NCBI RefSeq assembly: GCF_041296385.1
Contig: NC_091014.1
Location: 63,124,578 to 63,188,577 of the forward strand
Length of the DNA: 64,000 nucleotides
Direction of reading: 5' to 3'
DNA from: Aphelocoma coerulescens
Taxonomy: Eukaryota; Chordata; Aves; Passeriformes; Corvidae
The notes beneath the pieces are model-generated. The model searched no databases. It saw nothing but the letters and a program-made list of their open reading frames with translations, and was not told the DNA's origin. This document shows positions 12,751 through 26,340 of this stretch, one piece after another. The position numbers were made by a program, and so were the translations under genes. Within the stretch, counting starts at the first letter, position 1. The number at the start of each line of letters is the position of its first letter.

Positions 12751-14162
12751 AAGGTACAGTGCACAGGAGGCAATGCAGAGCAGGGCACCAGGGCCAGCTT
12801 CACCACACAACCCTGCTGCCAGGCTGTCACCTAGAGACCCCTCGGGGGCATGGAACTGAGCATCAGTGAAGAGCCCAGTGTGCTCTGCTCTCCCTGAAAA
12901 GCTGGGTTGGGTGCTCCAAAAGCTTTCCTTTGAAAATCAGACTTTCTCCTCTCTCCCAGGGGGGCCATGGAGGCCAGTTCACCACTTTTTCTTCATTGGC
13001 ATTCAGATAATAATGACATACAGTAACAGTTGTATGAAAATAATCTGGATAAAGAAAGCAGTATAACCTATTCTATACATTAGTTACTTTATTATTCAGT
13101 TTACAGAATTGCCCTTCTACTGCAAGCAGACTCTGCTCTGTTACAGTCTGCATTTTATATGCTGGTCATCATCACAGTGTCTACATACGCACTAAACACA
13201 TGGAATTTTATTAAGATTTAATCTTCAGTTAGTATCTCTTGAACTACTTCCCACAAAGGAGGATAAGGCTCATCAGGGCCAGAAAGAAGCAGAAAAAAAA
13301 CAGAATCACTGTTTTTCTTTCCTTTTTCTTTCAATGAGGAAAGAAGAGTGGACAAAAACAGATGGATAATTGACAAGAGTAATGAGAAAAATGAAAGAAA
13401 AGCTTGCATTAAAGATGAGAAATGGAGTGTGACAGGAGGCAAAAAACATGGTTTATGTAAACTCCAGTATCAGACAGTGTTAAGTGTCTCTTGTAAAAAG
13501 CAGATTTATCCTAAGCTTCTCTCAAAGATAAATGAAGTTGGAGATGTGCAGCAATGGAGCACAGAAGGGACAGGAGGGGTAATACAGAAAGAGAGAGATT
13601 TGGTAACAGCTCCTTTATTTTCTTCCCCCTGCATTTAACTTCCCTCCTCTCTGCTGCCTATCCCAGCACCAAAGCCTTGTTCACAATCAGGAGCAACTAA
13701 AACATTATGCTAAAGGTTTTTCTTCCTTTTCATTCCCTGTCCCAACCACTGCACGAGCCTGAGCATAATCCCAGCACAAAGCATTCAGAGCAGCACATTT
13801 GATAAATGGCTGGAGTGAAAAAGGCTGGAGGTGGAGGGATAGCATCTCTGTTTTATCAGTGCCCCAGCACTCTGCTCAAACATACTCATTCCACAGATCC
13901 CAGCATTAAACATTTTCATTCAGGAACTCTGAAAGATGTATTCTTGTTTTTAAAAAGACTATTTAATGCAAGTGAGGCTGGGCTGAGTTGTAAGGAAGAA
14001 AGGAAGGAGGATGAAGGAGGGAAGAAGTAGAGAAAGACATTTAGAGCTGTAAGAAAACACTGTCCCTTATAGAGAAATTTTGATTTTGAAGTTTACTCTT
14101 CTATTAACATTTAAATTGAAAGGCGTTTCTTCCAAGCTCCACATAGGAAACCAGAAAATCTG

Positions 14163-14187
14163 CATTTAAATGGATACCATTTAAATG
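14163..14187. repeat. perfect inverted repeat, 11-bp arms, 3-nt loop
   Basis: CATTTAAATGG and CCATTTAAATG flank ATA. A third near-copy of the CATTTAAAT core occurs at about 14108, so the motif is present three times within about 80 bases. Confidence 0.75.
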
Positions 14188-15229
14188 TGGGGGAAAATAC
14201 ATATCAGCATTGAATGCTTTCCCATTTGTCTGAAAAGAACTTCTCTTATAGATTATTATTAATTTTTTTCTTTTTTCTTTGTGTGTGCTAAAAACAGAAA
14301 TTGGAAGTACATTAAAATTCTGCTTGGCACAAGGAAGAGGTGGGGGATGGTTGCTTAATTGACCCAACCCCTGATTCTGAGCTCAGATTTTCTCCAGGAG
14401 GGCTGCTGGAGCCTGCAGGAGGCAGTCCAGCCTGCTACCATGGTCAGGGCCAAGAGTGGCCTCTCCTGCCTGGTCCTGGAGACATGACACCCATGACCAC
14501 AGGGCTCCAACTCCCACTGCAATTCCCATCTCACTGGGGATGTCACCAGGTCCCCCATTCCCAGCTGGAGAATCAGACCTTCTGCAGTTTTGTTAGACAC
14601 CTCTTTGGCTTCAGGACACCATCTAGAAAACAGGGACATGCACCTACTTAAAAACCACCTAAGCATGGCTCTTCTGTGTGGTGTGGGGCAGGGTGTCATC
14701 TGTCATAGCAGGAGAGCTCACAGCTGAGGAGTCTGGGGGGTTTTGGGAGGCTGCACTCAGAGGGTTTGGAAAGAAGTCCTGGGGCAAAAGAAAATGTCCA
14801 CAAGTTGATCCATACTTCACATCATGCTCTCATTGTGTCGATGGGAAGGAGGGTTGGTGTCCCAGAGGCTCAGCTATGGACTCTGGTGACCTTCACCCTG
14901 AGGGCACTGGTCTGAATCTGGGTCAGGCTGGTGGTGGCTGTGAGCTACAGTCCAAAAGCCAGGGCAGTGGTTCCTGTGAAACAGCTGCTCTATACAAACC
15001 CAAAGGTCAAGTACCTCTACTGTGCTTTGGCTCTTTTTAGAGAGCAACAGCATAACACAGATTTAAAATTTTGGTAGGGTCTGGGCACTTCTCCACTTGC
15101 TCCTCATGTCTCTCTAGTGCATGGCTCCAGGGCTTCCACCTGGACACTGGGGTGACTTTAAAAAAACAAGGTGAAAAAGCCAGAAGAAAAAAAAAAATGA
15201 GGCATGAGAAGGATAGCTCAGTGATCTAG

Positions 15230-15410
15230 GTACTAACACAGAGTCTGTAAAGATGCAGATACTATTCTTTGCTGTCTCACCGACTTGCATGGCAAGAAAG
15301 TCAGGCTTCCTGTGCCTCAGTTCTCATAAACCAGAAAAATCTCACCTCACTAGGTCATTTTGAAGATTAATACATTAAAGACTGTGAGCGAGGTTCTCTG
15401 CAGTGATAGC
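15230..15410 (+). repeat. MIR-like SINE relic
   Basis: 'TGTGCCTCAGTTCTCATAAA' near 15314 and 'CACCTCACTAGGTCATTTTG' followed by 'AAGATTAATACATTAAAGAC' match the 3' half of MIR (cctcagtttcctcatctgtaaa; acctcatagggttgttgtgaggattaaatgag). It is diverged and gapped, and the 5' half is barely recognisable. Confidence 0.6.
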
Positions 15411-18400
15411 CCCAGAAGCCCTAAAAAGCCTTGGACAGATAAAAACAGAAGTGTGGGAATTTTTTCAGTGGTGATTTGGAATTCATTCTGATTAAATCCA
15501 AAAAAGCAGAGAGATGTAAATAAGCAAAACAGTAGCTCTCACCTAAACACAGGCACCTATAAACTTGGGGAGAGCAACTGGAAATCATGACTCTTTTTGG
15601 GCCAAGCTGATACCATGGAGCCAAGAAACCACAATCTCCCACTTTGACACTAGGTTTTCATCAGACCCAATTTTTGCAGCATGATATCATCTCTAGTCAC
15701 TGTGTTGGTGAAGATGAACATCTGTTGTCACTCAACACTCAAATGAATTTGGCCAACTTGCTCCCATTGCCTCTCCATCTCCCTCTCCCAGCTTGCTGGA
15801 ATCTCACAAAGAACAGCCTCATTCTTCATGGGGTCTCCAGCTGATTTTTCTTCTATGCAGATGGCAACCACTTTCTGCAAATATATATGTGACAAGAAGA
15901 AATGTTTAGTAGAAAAAGCAGGTGCCTGGAAAATGGATTCCCATTTGTCCTTCCCTGGCCCTCTCCAAAACCCAATCATTTCCGCGTTAATAAGCTCGCT
16001 GACTATAATGTGGCACTAACCTTACACAATTGATGCCAGTGACATTTTGACAGTTCTACATATGGGTCTGCCAAAAGCAGAAGGCAAATAAATTTGTAAT
16101 TTGGTAAAAAGCTGGGTGAGCAGCCAAAACAGCTTGGGGGAAGGAGAAGAAAACTGCCAAAGAGCCAAACAAAAGCCCACTGCACAGATGTTACACAGAG
16201 CAAAAAGGAAAAGCACATCCACAGCTGGAGTACCCCTGCAAATATGTGCTTGGAAAAAGCCTTAGGCACCTATTAAGCCCAGACTAGCTTGAGATGCCTC
16301 CCAACAGATTTTCCTCACGTGGCAAATTTAGAAGTCTTTCCTAGCAGAAGGGAAATGGGATATGGCCTTTAGTCTGTACAAACTATCTGGTTAACATCAG
16401 ATATCACAGGATTCAGTGGTTGCTCTAACAAGGAATCTTCAATATTTGCTGTAGGGAAACAACTATTTTCTCATACTGCTTTGTGGGGTATCTTCAAATT
16501 TACTTTTCAAAGTATCACTGCACAAAACATCACTGACTGTTCACAGGTTGACTCAGCTACTTGGTGCCTGTATCACATCCCATCTTCTTCAAATTACTTA
16601 TTTTGAATCTCTGACTGACTTCCAGAAAGAGGTCAAATCATCATGTGACAAAATGGAGAAAAGAAGAATGTTGCACTTAGCAGTTTGTAATTAACCCCCA
16701 GTCTGGAGAGGCAATCTATTCTTTCAGTTGGATAGGTCCAGTTTCTGCTGCCACTGATAGTTGGCAAGGTAAGTGGTGATGTGATCAGTCCCCTTCCTTC
16801 TGATTCCCATTTCAGCAACACTGAAATAACTTTATTTCTTGAAATTAGAGGACTGTGGCTTTTACTGATGCCTTGGTAGAAAATGTGAAGGTGTGTTTGC
16901 TGCATTTGTGTATGTAAATAGTCACGTGTTGTAATGGTATAACTGATGTACATGGCTAACCAGAGATGCAAAATTACTACTAAAAGATAATGGCTTATTG
17001 AATTTTCTTTAGGACAATGTGGGTCTTCTTGGAAGACCAGCCACAGAGGCATCACAAGGGTCTGGATAAGCATAGCCCGGCTTGCAAGTCAGAGGCAATG
17101 GAACATACTCTTCCCATATTCAGAAACACAGAGCCAAACGTGGAGCCCAAAGAAGCTCTAATAAACCTTAAAATACTCCCTAAGCAAGAGGAGGGGGAGC
17201 CACTGGTCAGCAGCTGCTGGTGGAGGTGGGCTGACACTGAAAGCACAACTTCAGAAAGCTGGGTCTTTGCACAGGCCAAGGACAGTAAGCCTGATGAAAA
17301 TGTGAGATGTACTCTGTTCAAAACATTTTCCCTGAAGTGCTTTTGTGTTGAAGAAATAACTGTAGGGCAGCTGCTGGACCACTGTATTAACCATGCTCAT
17401 GGGGAGTGTGAACTCTAAGACCTTTTCAAAGTCACATCACTCAACAGGCAGGGGACTGTGGCCAAGGCTGGACCACATGTGGGTGTTTGATGCGACTGCA
17501 GGACACAGGTGACTGCTTCCAGCCTGACATTTGTAAGGGGTTACACCTGATGGAATTGGGAGGATGATGGAGGTCAGAAGTGCAGAGTGTCCGGCACTTG
17601 TGACAGAGAGCACACTGGATTTCACTATGGTGAGCTTGATTTGAAGCCATTTACCTGTCAGATTTCAGGAAACATCATGGAGCTGCTTCCAAAGTCAGTA
17701 TACATAGCTCTGACTGATTTTGGCAACACATTCCTTCATCTAAAATAGCTGGTAGGATGCAGCTTGGCATGTGAGACTATCTGGCCTCATCAAATTAAAA
17801 AAAAGTGAGAACTTAGTCATTATTTGGCCACAGCCCTGCAAGAAGGTAGGGTTTCCACACCTGGCATGGGACGGAGTGAGCCCCTACCTCGTTCTAGCAA
17901 TGCTGCTGACACAGAACAGCCTGTAGGTGTTTAGCCAAAGCTTTTTCCTAAAGTCAGCTCGTTTTCAGTTTTACAGAGGGTCTCCCTGTCCCAGCACCCA
18001 GTTCCCACTCCCCAGAGCACTTAATTTCCTTCCCTGGCTTCCTGAGCCCTAACGAGCTGTGCTGCTATTCATGCTTTTTCAGGAAAGACCTGTCCTTGCA
18101 CAGGCTTCCCTGATGGCAGCAGCAGTGGAAGCACTGTTTAGTGGCAGATTTTTCTTCAGGTCATATCAGCAGTCCTGATGCTGATATAATTTCACAAGCC
18201 TACACCAAACTGGGGCAACTGTGGGAGATTTTCTGAGAAATGACCACATGCTAATGGAAATTGTCCAGTCTAAACAGCCTCCATGCACTGACTGATAGGG
18301 TAGGAGATTAAAAAATCTTGGAGCTGTCTGTGGTCTCACAGGACCTGTTACCTTTTCATGGAAAGCACCCCTTGATCTTTGCTAGGGAGAACAGTGAGTG

Positions 18401-20950
18401 CTGCTAATGCAGCAGTCCTGTGGGCAGCACTTGGACTCAGTCTGACAGAGCGGTGTGAGGCCGTAAGAGGTGGCTTAAGATCTCTGAAGGGACTGATATT
18501 TGCATGGCAAACAGGATGGAAGAGCCCAAATTTCTGAGGATACCAGTATATATTCTAGCAAATTATCTAAGATCACTTAAGCCCAACAAACAATTCCTCC
18601 ACAACACCACCTACAGACCCTGGTGGTGTTTCCTCATACCATATATTTTTACACTATCATCCCAAATGGTGGATTATTGGTGTTGCCATGTACTCAACAC
18701 CCCTGAAACCAAAGTCCCTGTGCACCTCTGTCTCTGAAGTCTGCAGAATGCACAGCAACGTGAGGACAAATCTGACCATCCCCCACCTACCTCATCAATC
18801 AGCCAGGAACGGGGCTGATTATGTGTTTGGAGACAGGCAAGAAGAGAGACGGGGAAAGCGGTGACAGTTATAAATGTTTTGCCACCTGAATGTGACATTA
18901 ATATATGTATGCAGTGTGTTCACAATGTTAGGTATTTGTGCACAACCCTAATAAATACCATGTTTGACAGCAGTTTCACAAAACAACTCAATGAGCTAGA
19001 AGAACATGCCATGAGACACTGTTTCTAGCTTTACTGTGAAAAAAAAAGAAATATCCCTGTATTAGTCAGATCCTTGACTTAGTGGAAATCTAGAGCAAAT
19101 CCAATGAGCTCCATATAAAGTTTAATTACTCAAAACCATATTGAAATGACCAGATAAGTGATAAAACCTGCTCATAAGACACATTTCATTTCTACGCCCC
19201 AGAAGAGACCCTTAGTAAGCTTCTGAGTTAGAAAGACCAATGTAGCATGCATGGCATTGCAACATCTCCATCTCAGGAACTCTTTTTTTGGGGCAGGCAC
19301 AGTTATCCTGTTTCTTTTACTGGATGATGATCCGGTGGCTGCACTCCAGAGTCAGAAAGGTCATCATACTACATGACTTGCCTCATGAGTTCACCTTAAA
19401 GGCCAAGTCTGTGACACTGATATAGATCAGAGATGTTTTTAGCACAAGTTGGAAGCTGACTGGCAAACTACCGTGGCATTTTCCTCACACTGCCCGGGTT
19501 CTGTGATGCTGCATGTGGACACATGCACACATGTAGGCCTGACTCGGTGCTGTCCTCCCTGAGGGACAGCCTCACATCTCCTTGTCAGCAGAGCACCCAA
19601 AAGCAGTCAAACAACGTGTCTGTGTAATTATCTGCCTGATTCTTCTTTTCTATTGTTTTTGAGATGTTACAAAAGAGGGAAAGTTAAGTATCACTTAAAA
19701 ATGCTGATATACTCCACATAAAAATCCAAAAGGTCTTATATGGGCATTTTCTTACAATGCTGCTTCTGACTTTTCATTGCAAACAGCCTTTTTTAAAATT
19801 GCACTTATATCTAAAAGAAAAAGGATTCAAAAGCGTTAAGACAATCAAAGCACCTCAATTCAGCCAAGATTCTATTGGCTGCTCCAAAATAAACTGTTTT
19901 TCATTTTGCTAAAGAACTTTTAAAAGCCACCTGCAGCCCTCCCACCGTGCTGTTTTATTCACTTTGCCTTTCCAGCCAGAAATTGCTTTATTTCAACAGC
20001 TCTGTCCATCAGTGCAGCTCCTGAAAAATGGCAGAGGGCTAATAATATCTCTGGCAAGAATGAGAAGGCTAAACTGGGAAGCCAAGCTTTGACAGGAGTG
20101 GTAAAACCAGAACTGATTCTCAAATATTTGGTTTCTGAGATGACATGGTTCCATTTTTGTGCCTACACAAGTGACTCAATTGATTTGGGATCTGAAATCC
20201 TTGTAGCACATTTTCTCACTTTTAAGAAGCGTCTTAGTTCATCTGTATTGGCTGGCTTGCTCACTTCCTAATGGGTCTCTCTAGATCTGATACAGCATTT
20301 GAACATGGTGGGTACATATGTGAAGGAGAGGGAACAAATGGAGGGAAGGACCCACTGTGCATTGCTAACAGTCACACATTTCCAAAAAGCAGTGGTTAGG
20401 AGATCCCTAATTCATTTAACCTCTTTGATCTCATTGTGCAGTATGAGATGCTGAAAGGGAAAGAAAAGATTGCAGGCAGCTCTTCTACGTTTGCACATCA
20501 AAACACACGCCTCAGCCTGGTACAGAGCAGCAGACAGATATAGTAAACACACTTGTGAGAGATGGAAAAACAGCTTTTTATTGGGAAAGAGCTTTCTTCC
20601 TGGTTGTGTAGTGCTTGTGTATGTGCAATAAGAAAAAACCCAGAAAACTCGGACTGTTTCAGGAAGCAATGCACACTGGGGCCAGGATTCACTTCTACTG
20701 CGCTCCACCGGGCTGCAGGCGGGCTTCATCTCCCTTTTTCCCTTAGGAATTAGCAGTACAGCACAAGGCAGACAGTTGTGCCTCAAACAATGACATGCAC
20801 ATTAAAAGAGCCTAGTCTGCCAAATGCTCAGGCACCAAAAGATGAGATGCATTTTATCAGGGTCCAGAATCCCATTCCCTTTTCCTTTAACTGAGACCTG
20901 TTTATCTAGAAAGCCAAGACACAAGTCCAGTGTATGCCAATACCCGTATT
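15411..20950. other. unique intronic DNA, no gene seen
   Basis: Two sizeable open frames on opposite strands (16633-17073 minus, 17017-17418 plus) have no recognisable domain. The plus one follows a TTTTCTTTAG acceptor-like string, but no convincing donor or homologue is evident. The AT-rich stretch 19640-20060 reads as evenly composed unique DNA and could be a conserved noncoding element. Confidence 0.45.
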
Positions 20951-20959
20951 TTAAGAAAA

Positions 20960-21200
20960 TATACCACCCTTCCCTCAACAGCTACCCAACCTGCCCCCTC
21001 CAGCCATCTCCCCACCTTCCCTTCTATCTGTCCCTCTATCCCCATCTCTGGTGCAAATCCCTCCTTTTCTCAATCTGCTCTTCTCTGCTTGTCTTCATTT
21101 TGCGTTATCTTTCGCTTCTCCTTTCTTAACACACACCTCCCTTTCCTTCCTAACCCCCCCTTATAATTTCCTCCCATCTCCTTTCTCTCTCTCACTAGGC
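20960..21200 (+). repeat. pyrimidine-rich low-complexity tract
   Basis: About 240 bases dominated by C and T on the plus strand (runs such as CCTCCCTTTCCTTCC and CTTCTCCTTTC), with few purines. Read from the minus strand it is a polypurine tract within the TMEM178B intron. Confidence 0.65.
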
Positions 21201-21899
21201 TGACACATCTTAACACCCTCCCTGTGACTTTCAAGACATGTGAAAAGCTGCAGTCAGGTATTAGATTCCTTATCAGGTCAAAATAAAATATTAGGGAAGT
21301 CAGTGGACAGATGCAGTGATTATGGTTCAGTGTGGACAAGAATGACATCAGTCTCTATGGTCCCAGATGGGATTTAAACTGTTGTCAAAATGCATCATCA
21401 TTGATTTTCCACTTCTTCCTTTTGTGATATCTCTCCAGGGCTATGGTAAGAGACTTTGGGTACCTTATCTTTGCATTTCTTATCTCAATGCAGTTGCTTT
21501 CTCTTATATATGAAGTCAGCTATGAATATCCTGAATTTGTGCAGTTAGATATTGTCCTCTACTATTTTTATTGCTAAGTTACTAATATTCCTAACTGTAA
21601 CAGCAATTGATGCTTTGCTTAGCAATTTTTTTTACTTTGTTTGCTTTTATTATTTTTTTTAAATCACACCTAGTGAGGCATAAGAAAGCCCAAGAGAGCC
21701 CTACCTTCTGATATTTCTAGTGGCTTGATGTCCTGAAGCACTAACTTTATATCACTCCTCCTAATTTAACCTTTTTAGGACAAGTTCACTGTGTTGCTGT
21801 GAGGTCACACACCCAAAGCACACTCGTGGCTTTGGCTTTTCACCTTTGAACAATAATTTCATCTAGGGCCCTACACATAAGCCTATCACTCAACCAGGG

Positions 21900-22200
21900 G
21901 TGCAGAGGATGCTCAGCTGACTCTCAGTGTCTGTGTGCAGGCTCCATCTCCCAGAGGCCGTGCTCCAGCCACAGGGAGCCATCTCCAAGGCACGGTGGTT
22001 TTCTGGGTCCGGGCATATCCCTGTCGACGGGATCTCCTCCTTCAGGGAAGGGACATCCCCAGTGCCAGCAAGTGCCTGCAGACCACTGTCCTGCTGTGTT
22101 CAACAAGCCACAAAGGAAACACAGCAACAGCTTGGGCTCCTTTGTCTGCAAATGCGAGTGACCCAAGTCTGGCACAGACCCCAATAACCACAGCATCTAG
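21900..22200. other. GC-rich block abutting an AT-rich block
   Basis: Around 300 bases of clearly higher GC with a few CpGs, open in several frames on both strands because stop codons are rare in GC-rich DNA. No domain is recognisable. It ends sharply at about 22195, where the AT-rich stretch begins. Confidence 0.5.
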
Positions 22201-22460
22201 ACATCATTAACAATTTACCTTAATTACATCCTAATTTCTTTACAAAGAGCCTATAAGCAAGATTTCAATTAACTTTAACTATATATAAGTTTAACGTGTC
22301 TCTATCATTCCATTAAGATGATCTGGGACAAGACAAAGATAAACACAGATATTAACATTCTATAAAGTAGGAGATTTTTAATTAATTTTAACAAAAAAAT
22401 TAATTATCAAGTTATTTATAAAGCTCATAAAATTAATTTTCTACTCACAGAATGTACTAT
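22200..22460. promoter_or_regulatory. AT-rich block with clustered TAATTA-type motifs (candidate enhancer)
   Basis: About 260 bases of very high AT content carry repeated homeodomain-type cores: TTAATTA at about 22223, TCAATTAA, TTAATTAATTTTAA at 22379-22393, AATTAATTAT at 22398 and AAATTAATTTT at 22429. Motif clusters like this are common in deeply conserved neural enhancers, but also in plain AT-rich DNA. Regulatory function is inferred, not shown. Confidence 0.3.
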
Positions 22461-24386
22461 CTGTACATTTGGGATAAGTTTGTTCTGTCTCTCAAACAAA
22501 ACAGAGATTCTCAACCCCTTTTGATCTAATCTGGTTTTACCATGGAGCACAATCAGCAATTCTTATTAAAAAGAGCTTTGGAACCCTCACATCAAAAACC
22601 CATCTAAGTGCAAAGTCCTATTAATGTTTTCAGTGAACATTTTTATTATCATGTGAAGAGCAAACTAAGGTTTAGCTCAGGCAGGAGCCTGTCTGACTGA
22701 ACCAAAAACTCAACTTGCTGGGAGTAACAGCTGGAATACGCCATGCCCTTAAAATGAAGCTCCTTTAAAGTCAAGCTCTGCTCTGGCCCAAAAGAAGTGC
22801 CTACGTTCCCAGGACAGGATTTGAAGCTCTGCAGGCACATCATTAAGTAGGCGTTTTCAAGCAAAGAATTCGACATGATAAATCTGAAGATGCATCAGTC
22901 TGTGGAAGAGGATGTGACCTGAGTCAAGACTTTGGATTCATTTATTAAGAGGGCAGCTCAGCTTTGGAATTGCCAGGTCAGGGTTTGCTGGCCATTAAAG
23001 CTGCCCTGTTTGCTGGCTATTAATTTTAAACATGACTGCATAAGCAGCCAACAGCCTCCCATGTGCCACGGTTGAGCCAGCAGCCAGGTTTCCTGGGCAC
23101 AGAGCTCTCACTTGTAGAGAGCCTCAGAGCCTGGGGGTGGCATCTCGAGGGCCCTACCCAGGGACAGCCACTGCCCACATTTGGGGCAGAGTCTGACTGC
23201 ACCTACCTGCAAATACATTTATGGGGACACTTCTCAAGCTGTGGGCATGTTTTTAGTCCATCCCCTGTCCCCACAGATGATTTTGAAAAAGCCTAAGGGA
23301 TTTGCTCCAGAGGAGCCAGACTTCTCTCTGTGGCACATGGCAAACGCAGTTGTACCACTGGGCTTGGTGCACTGAGAAGCCCCAACCCTGAATCTCCTTC
23401 AGTCCCCCCCCAGACAGGCTCTGGGGCCAGAGGCTGGGTGCTGTCTCACAGCAGCCATGCCAGCTGCCATCCCTGTAATCAGGGCCATTAGCAGGTTGCT
23501 ATGGACGTTTCCTCTCCCTGGAGAAGGTGTCAGGGCACCGCTCAGGGGAGACAGGAAATTAAAGAGGAGGAAGGGAAAATGCAGATGACCGGTGGAAAAA
23601 CACTGTCTGTTGAAACTCCCCCCAAAGCATTATCTCCTTGGCCAGAGCAGACTACACACTTTGTAGTCAGGACTGTGTATTTTGTCTCCAGAGAAATGCT
23701 TGCCTTGGCATGACTAATACAACAAGCAAACCCAGCACAGCAGAAATGTCACCAAAGTCCCTCCCACACAGGACCTGTGATTACCATAAGTGAGTATTCT
23801 TAACCTGCTGCACCTTTAATTGATAGCTAAGGAAACATGGGAAGAAGGAGAAAATGGTGCTGAATTTTAGCATCTTCCCGACTCTCGGTAAAAACATGAC
23901 TTCTGGAAAAAAAAGAAATTAAAATCATCAGGCAAGTTCAATTCCCTTTCTACTACTGATTCCCAGATTCCAAGCACTGGAAAGAAACAGAGCAAATCCC
24001 TTGCACAACCATATCTCCCAACTGGGAAGAGAACGCAAAGAAGACTGAGGGAGAGGTTTAGTTCCCAGCCCACACCGACTGCTGCACCAGTGGCAAAAAG
24101 CATCTGGGGAAAGAGAGTGGGAACGAAAAGTCTTTAAATGGTTTTTGTTCCTCCAGAGTCACAGGGGGTGAGAATCCATAGTCTAGGTAAATCTGGATGT
24201 AAAATGAGCAGGGACCCAGCTGGAATCAGTTTAGTGATATAAAGACACATAGTCTTAATTAAGGGAATTGTGATTTGCCAATGAAATCCCAGCAGGGCGT
24301 CTGTCTGCCTGATCAAAGACTCGACTTTCTGATGGAATCTTAAGTGCATGAGCCATGAAATTACTTTTTGAAAAGGGAACATGCAG

Positions 24387-24462
24387 CACAAAGAGGCAGA
24401 GCGAGAGGGGAGGAGGTAGAGGGGAGAAGGGAGGGAGGTGAGGAGGGATGGGGAGCAGATTG
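24387..24462 (+). repeat. purine-rich (GA/GGGA) tract
   Basis: About 75 bases almost entirely A and G, with repeated GGGAGGAGG-like units; low-complexity sequence. Confidence 0.7.
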
Positions 24463-26321
24463 GAGCTCCAAGGGATGCTACTGGGAGCCTCCATTCCCTC
24501 CCTCCAAACAAAGCTAGAGAGGGGCAGGCTAGGGAAAAAATGATGCCAAACTGCCAGCAGAGTCAGCACCTAAAATCATTACACAGCTCACTGAATAAAG
24601 ACACATTCCTAACTTGCTTTTCTTTATTTTGTGTTTTGGGGTTTGCTGTTTTGGGGTTTTTTTTTGCAGCAACACAACATATTTCCCTCCACTTTCTTGC
24701 AGAAGAATGAATCAATAAGAATAACTGCTCCAAAAGATATAAAGCTTTTCAGTATATATGGGAAGAGTTTTAGATCAAGTCCCAAAGTAGGCAAATCCTG
24801 CATGATCTGGAATTATAATGCGGTGGAGCCCTAAAACATCGAAAGCTCTGTAAATCAAGACACAAAGTTGACAGAAGAGACACAATCTACCAGCTTCATT
24901 TATCATGTGTGTACCACATAAGCATTCCCACATCACTCAATAAACTTTCCAAATCCCATCTCCTCACGTAGCAGACTCAGTACAAAGCTACATGGAATTA
25001 ACCCAGAAAAGTCTCATCTCTGTTTATGAAAGTCTAACAAGGCATCCAGGGGACATGATGTTTCCAAACATCTTCACAGGTCTTCTCTTCTCTGACATTT
25101 AAATGTGTATTTTTTAAAAAGCTCTCTCATCACCAGAGTAAAACCCAATGTAGTGATTACAGAAACTATTATATCAGAAAAAGCCAACTGTCACCTTGTC
25201 ATGCCATCTTCCTCAAAAATGACTGAAGCAAGGGCTTCAAAGGAAGAAACCAAACACCCATATGTACCTACTGTACAGGGCAGGACTCCATTTAATGGAG
25301 GAATAGTCCCAAGCAAACACGCTGGGCTCTATTAGTGGTCAGGCAACCACATGAACGTAATAAATCTCCATCGGTATACTGATGCCATGACAGGATCTAA
25401 AGTAAAAGAGAAAATAAGCAATCAAGCCCTATGAATTTCTAGCTGCATTCAAAATTAAAATAATAAAATAAAGATTAAATCAGTGAGAGAAAACACTCAA
25501 TTTTCAAGCATCTCCAACCATTTGTGTAGCAGAAAGCCTAAGGGTTTCTGACAAGTGGCTGCACAGCACAGAGAGCAGCTCTGATCTTAGCCTGGTGCAA
25601 GGAACATGGTGCTTCCACTGCTCCCCAGTTTTCTTGGTTCTAATTGATGCTGTTAGATCTACAAGGAAAACAAATCTCAGCATCATTCCCTGAGTCAGCT
25701 CTAAAGCTCTGCTTCAGGATGGCGTAGCCCTCAAGAAAAGCTGCAGGTTGAATAAATAAATAAGTGGATCAGAGAATTCAAATATTTATCTTGATTACCC
25801 TATTTAGACATTTGAGTGTCTCCCCTCATGCCCCACTCAGTAAGCGTCAGTCACCCCATTAACTGAGTAAGGTATGGTCATTGTGCAGCAGAACACCCAC
25901 TTCTTGAGCCCCATGGGAGCAGTCACAAACCAGAAATGGACCTCCTGGGCATGGGTGCTTTTCTTGCCTATGTGGAAGAACTTTTGAAACTTGCATTGGT
26001 GAAAGAAATAATTTCCTTGCTGCTTTTTGCCCCACGACATCTGCTGTCACGAGGCCCCTCTGTGCACAGCTTCACCACTGTGGGATGAAAAAGCCTCCTT
26101 CACCACAGCTATGGCCACTAGCTCCCCTTCACTCAACCATCTTTTCTCACTTCTCAATCTTTCAGAGCCCATAGAAATGGATTTTCTCTCTTGCCTCTGT
26201 TCCCTCTCCTCTGCCACTCTTAATGCATGCCAGCTGTTCCTGTACTTGAAAATTCCGAAGAGCAAGTTTATATAAGAAATACAGCTCAAAGAATAAAGGA
26301 AGATGTTTTCCAGGAGTGTAT

Positions 26322-26340
26322 AACAACAACAACAAAAAAA
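26322..26340 (+). repeat. (AAC)n run followed by A7
   Basis: AACAACAACAAC then a run of A; a short microsatellite. Confidence 0.8.

Larger units (their letters stand above)
8409..15229. other. unique intronic DNA with simple repeats and two hairpins
   Basis: No gene or dispersed repeat was recognised. Local features are the hairpin at 11648, the pentanucleotide tract at 11759, the C-run at 12739 and the hairpin at 14163, each listed separately. The block 12400-12960 and the block 14380-15000 are GC-richer than their surroundings, without a CpG island. Confidence 0.5.

Noticed and set aside
16633..17073. 146-codon minus-strand open frame
   Set aside because: No domain, no family resemblance, ordinary intronic composition.
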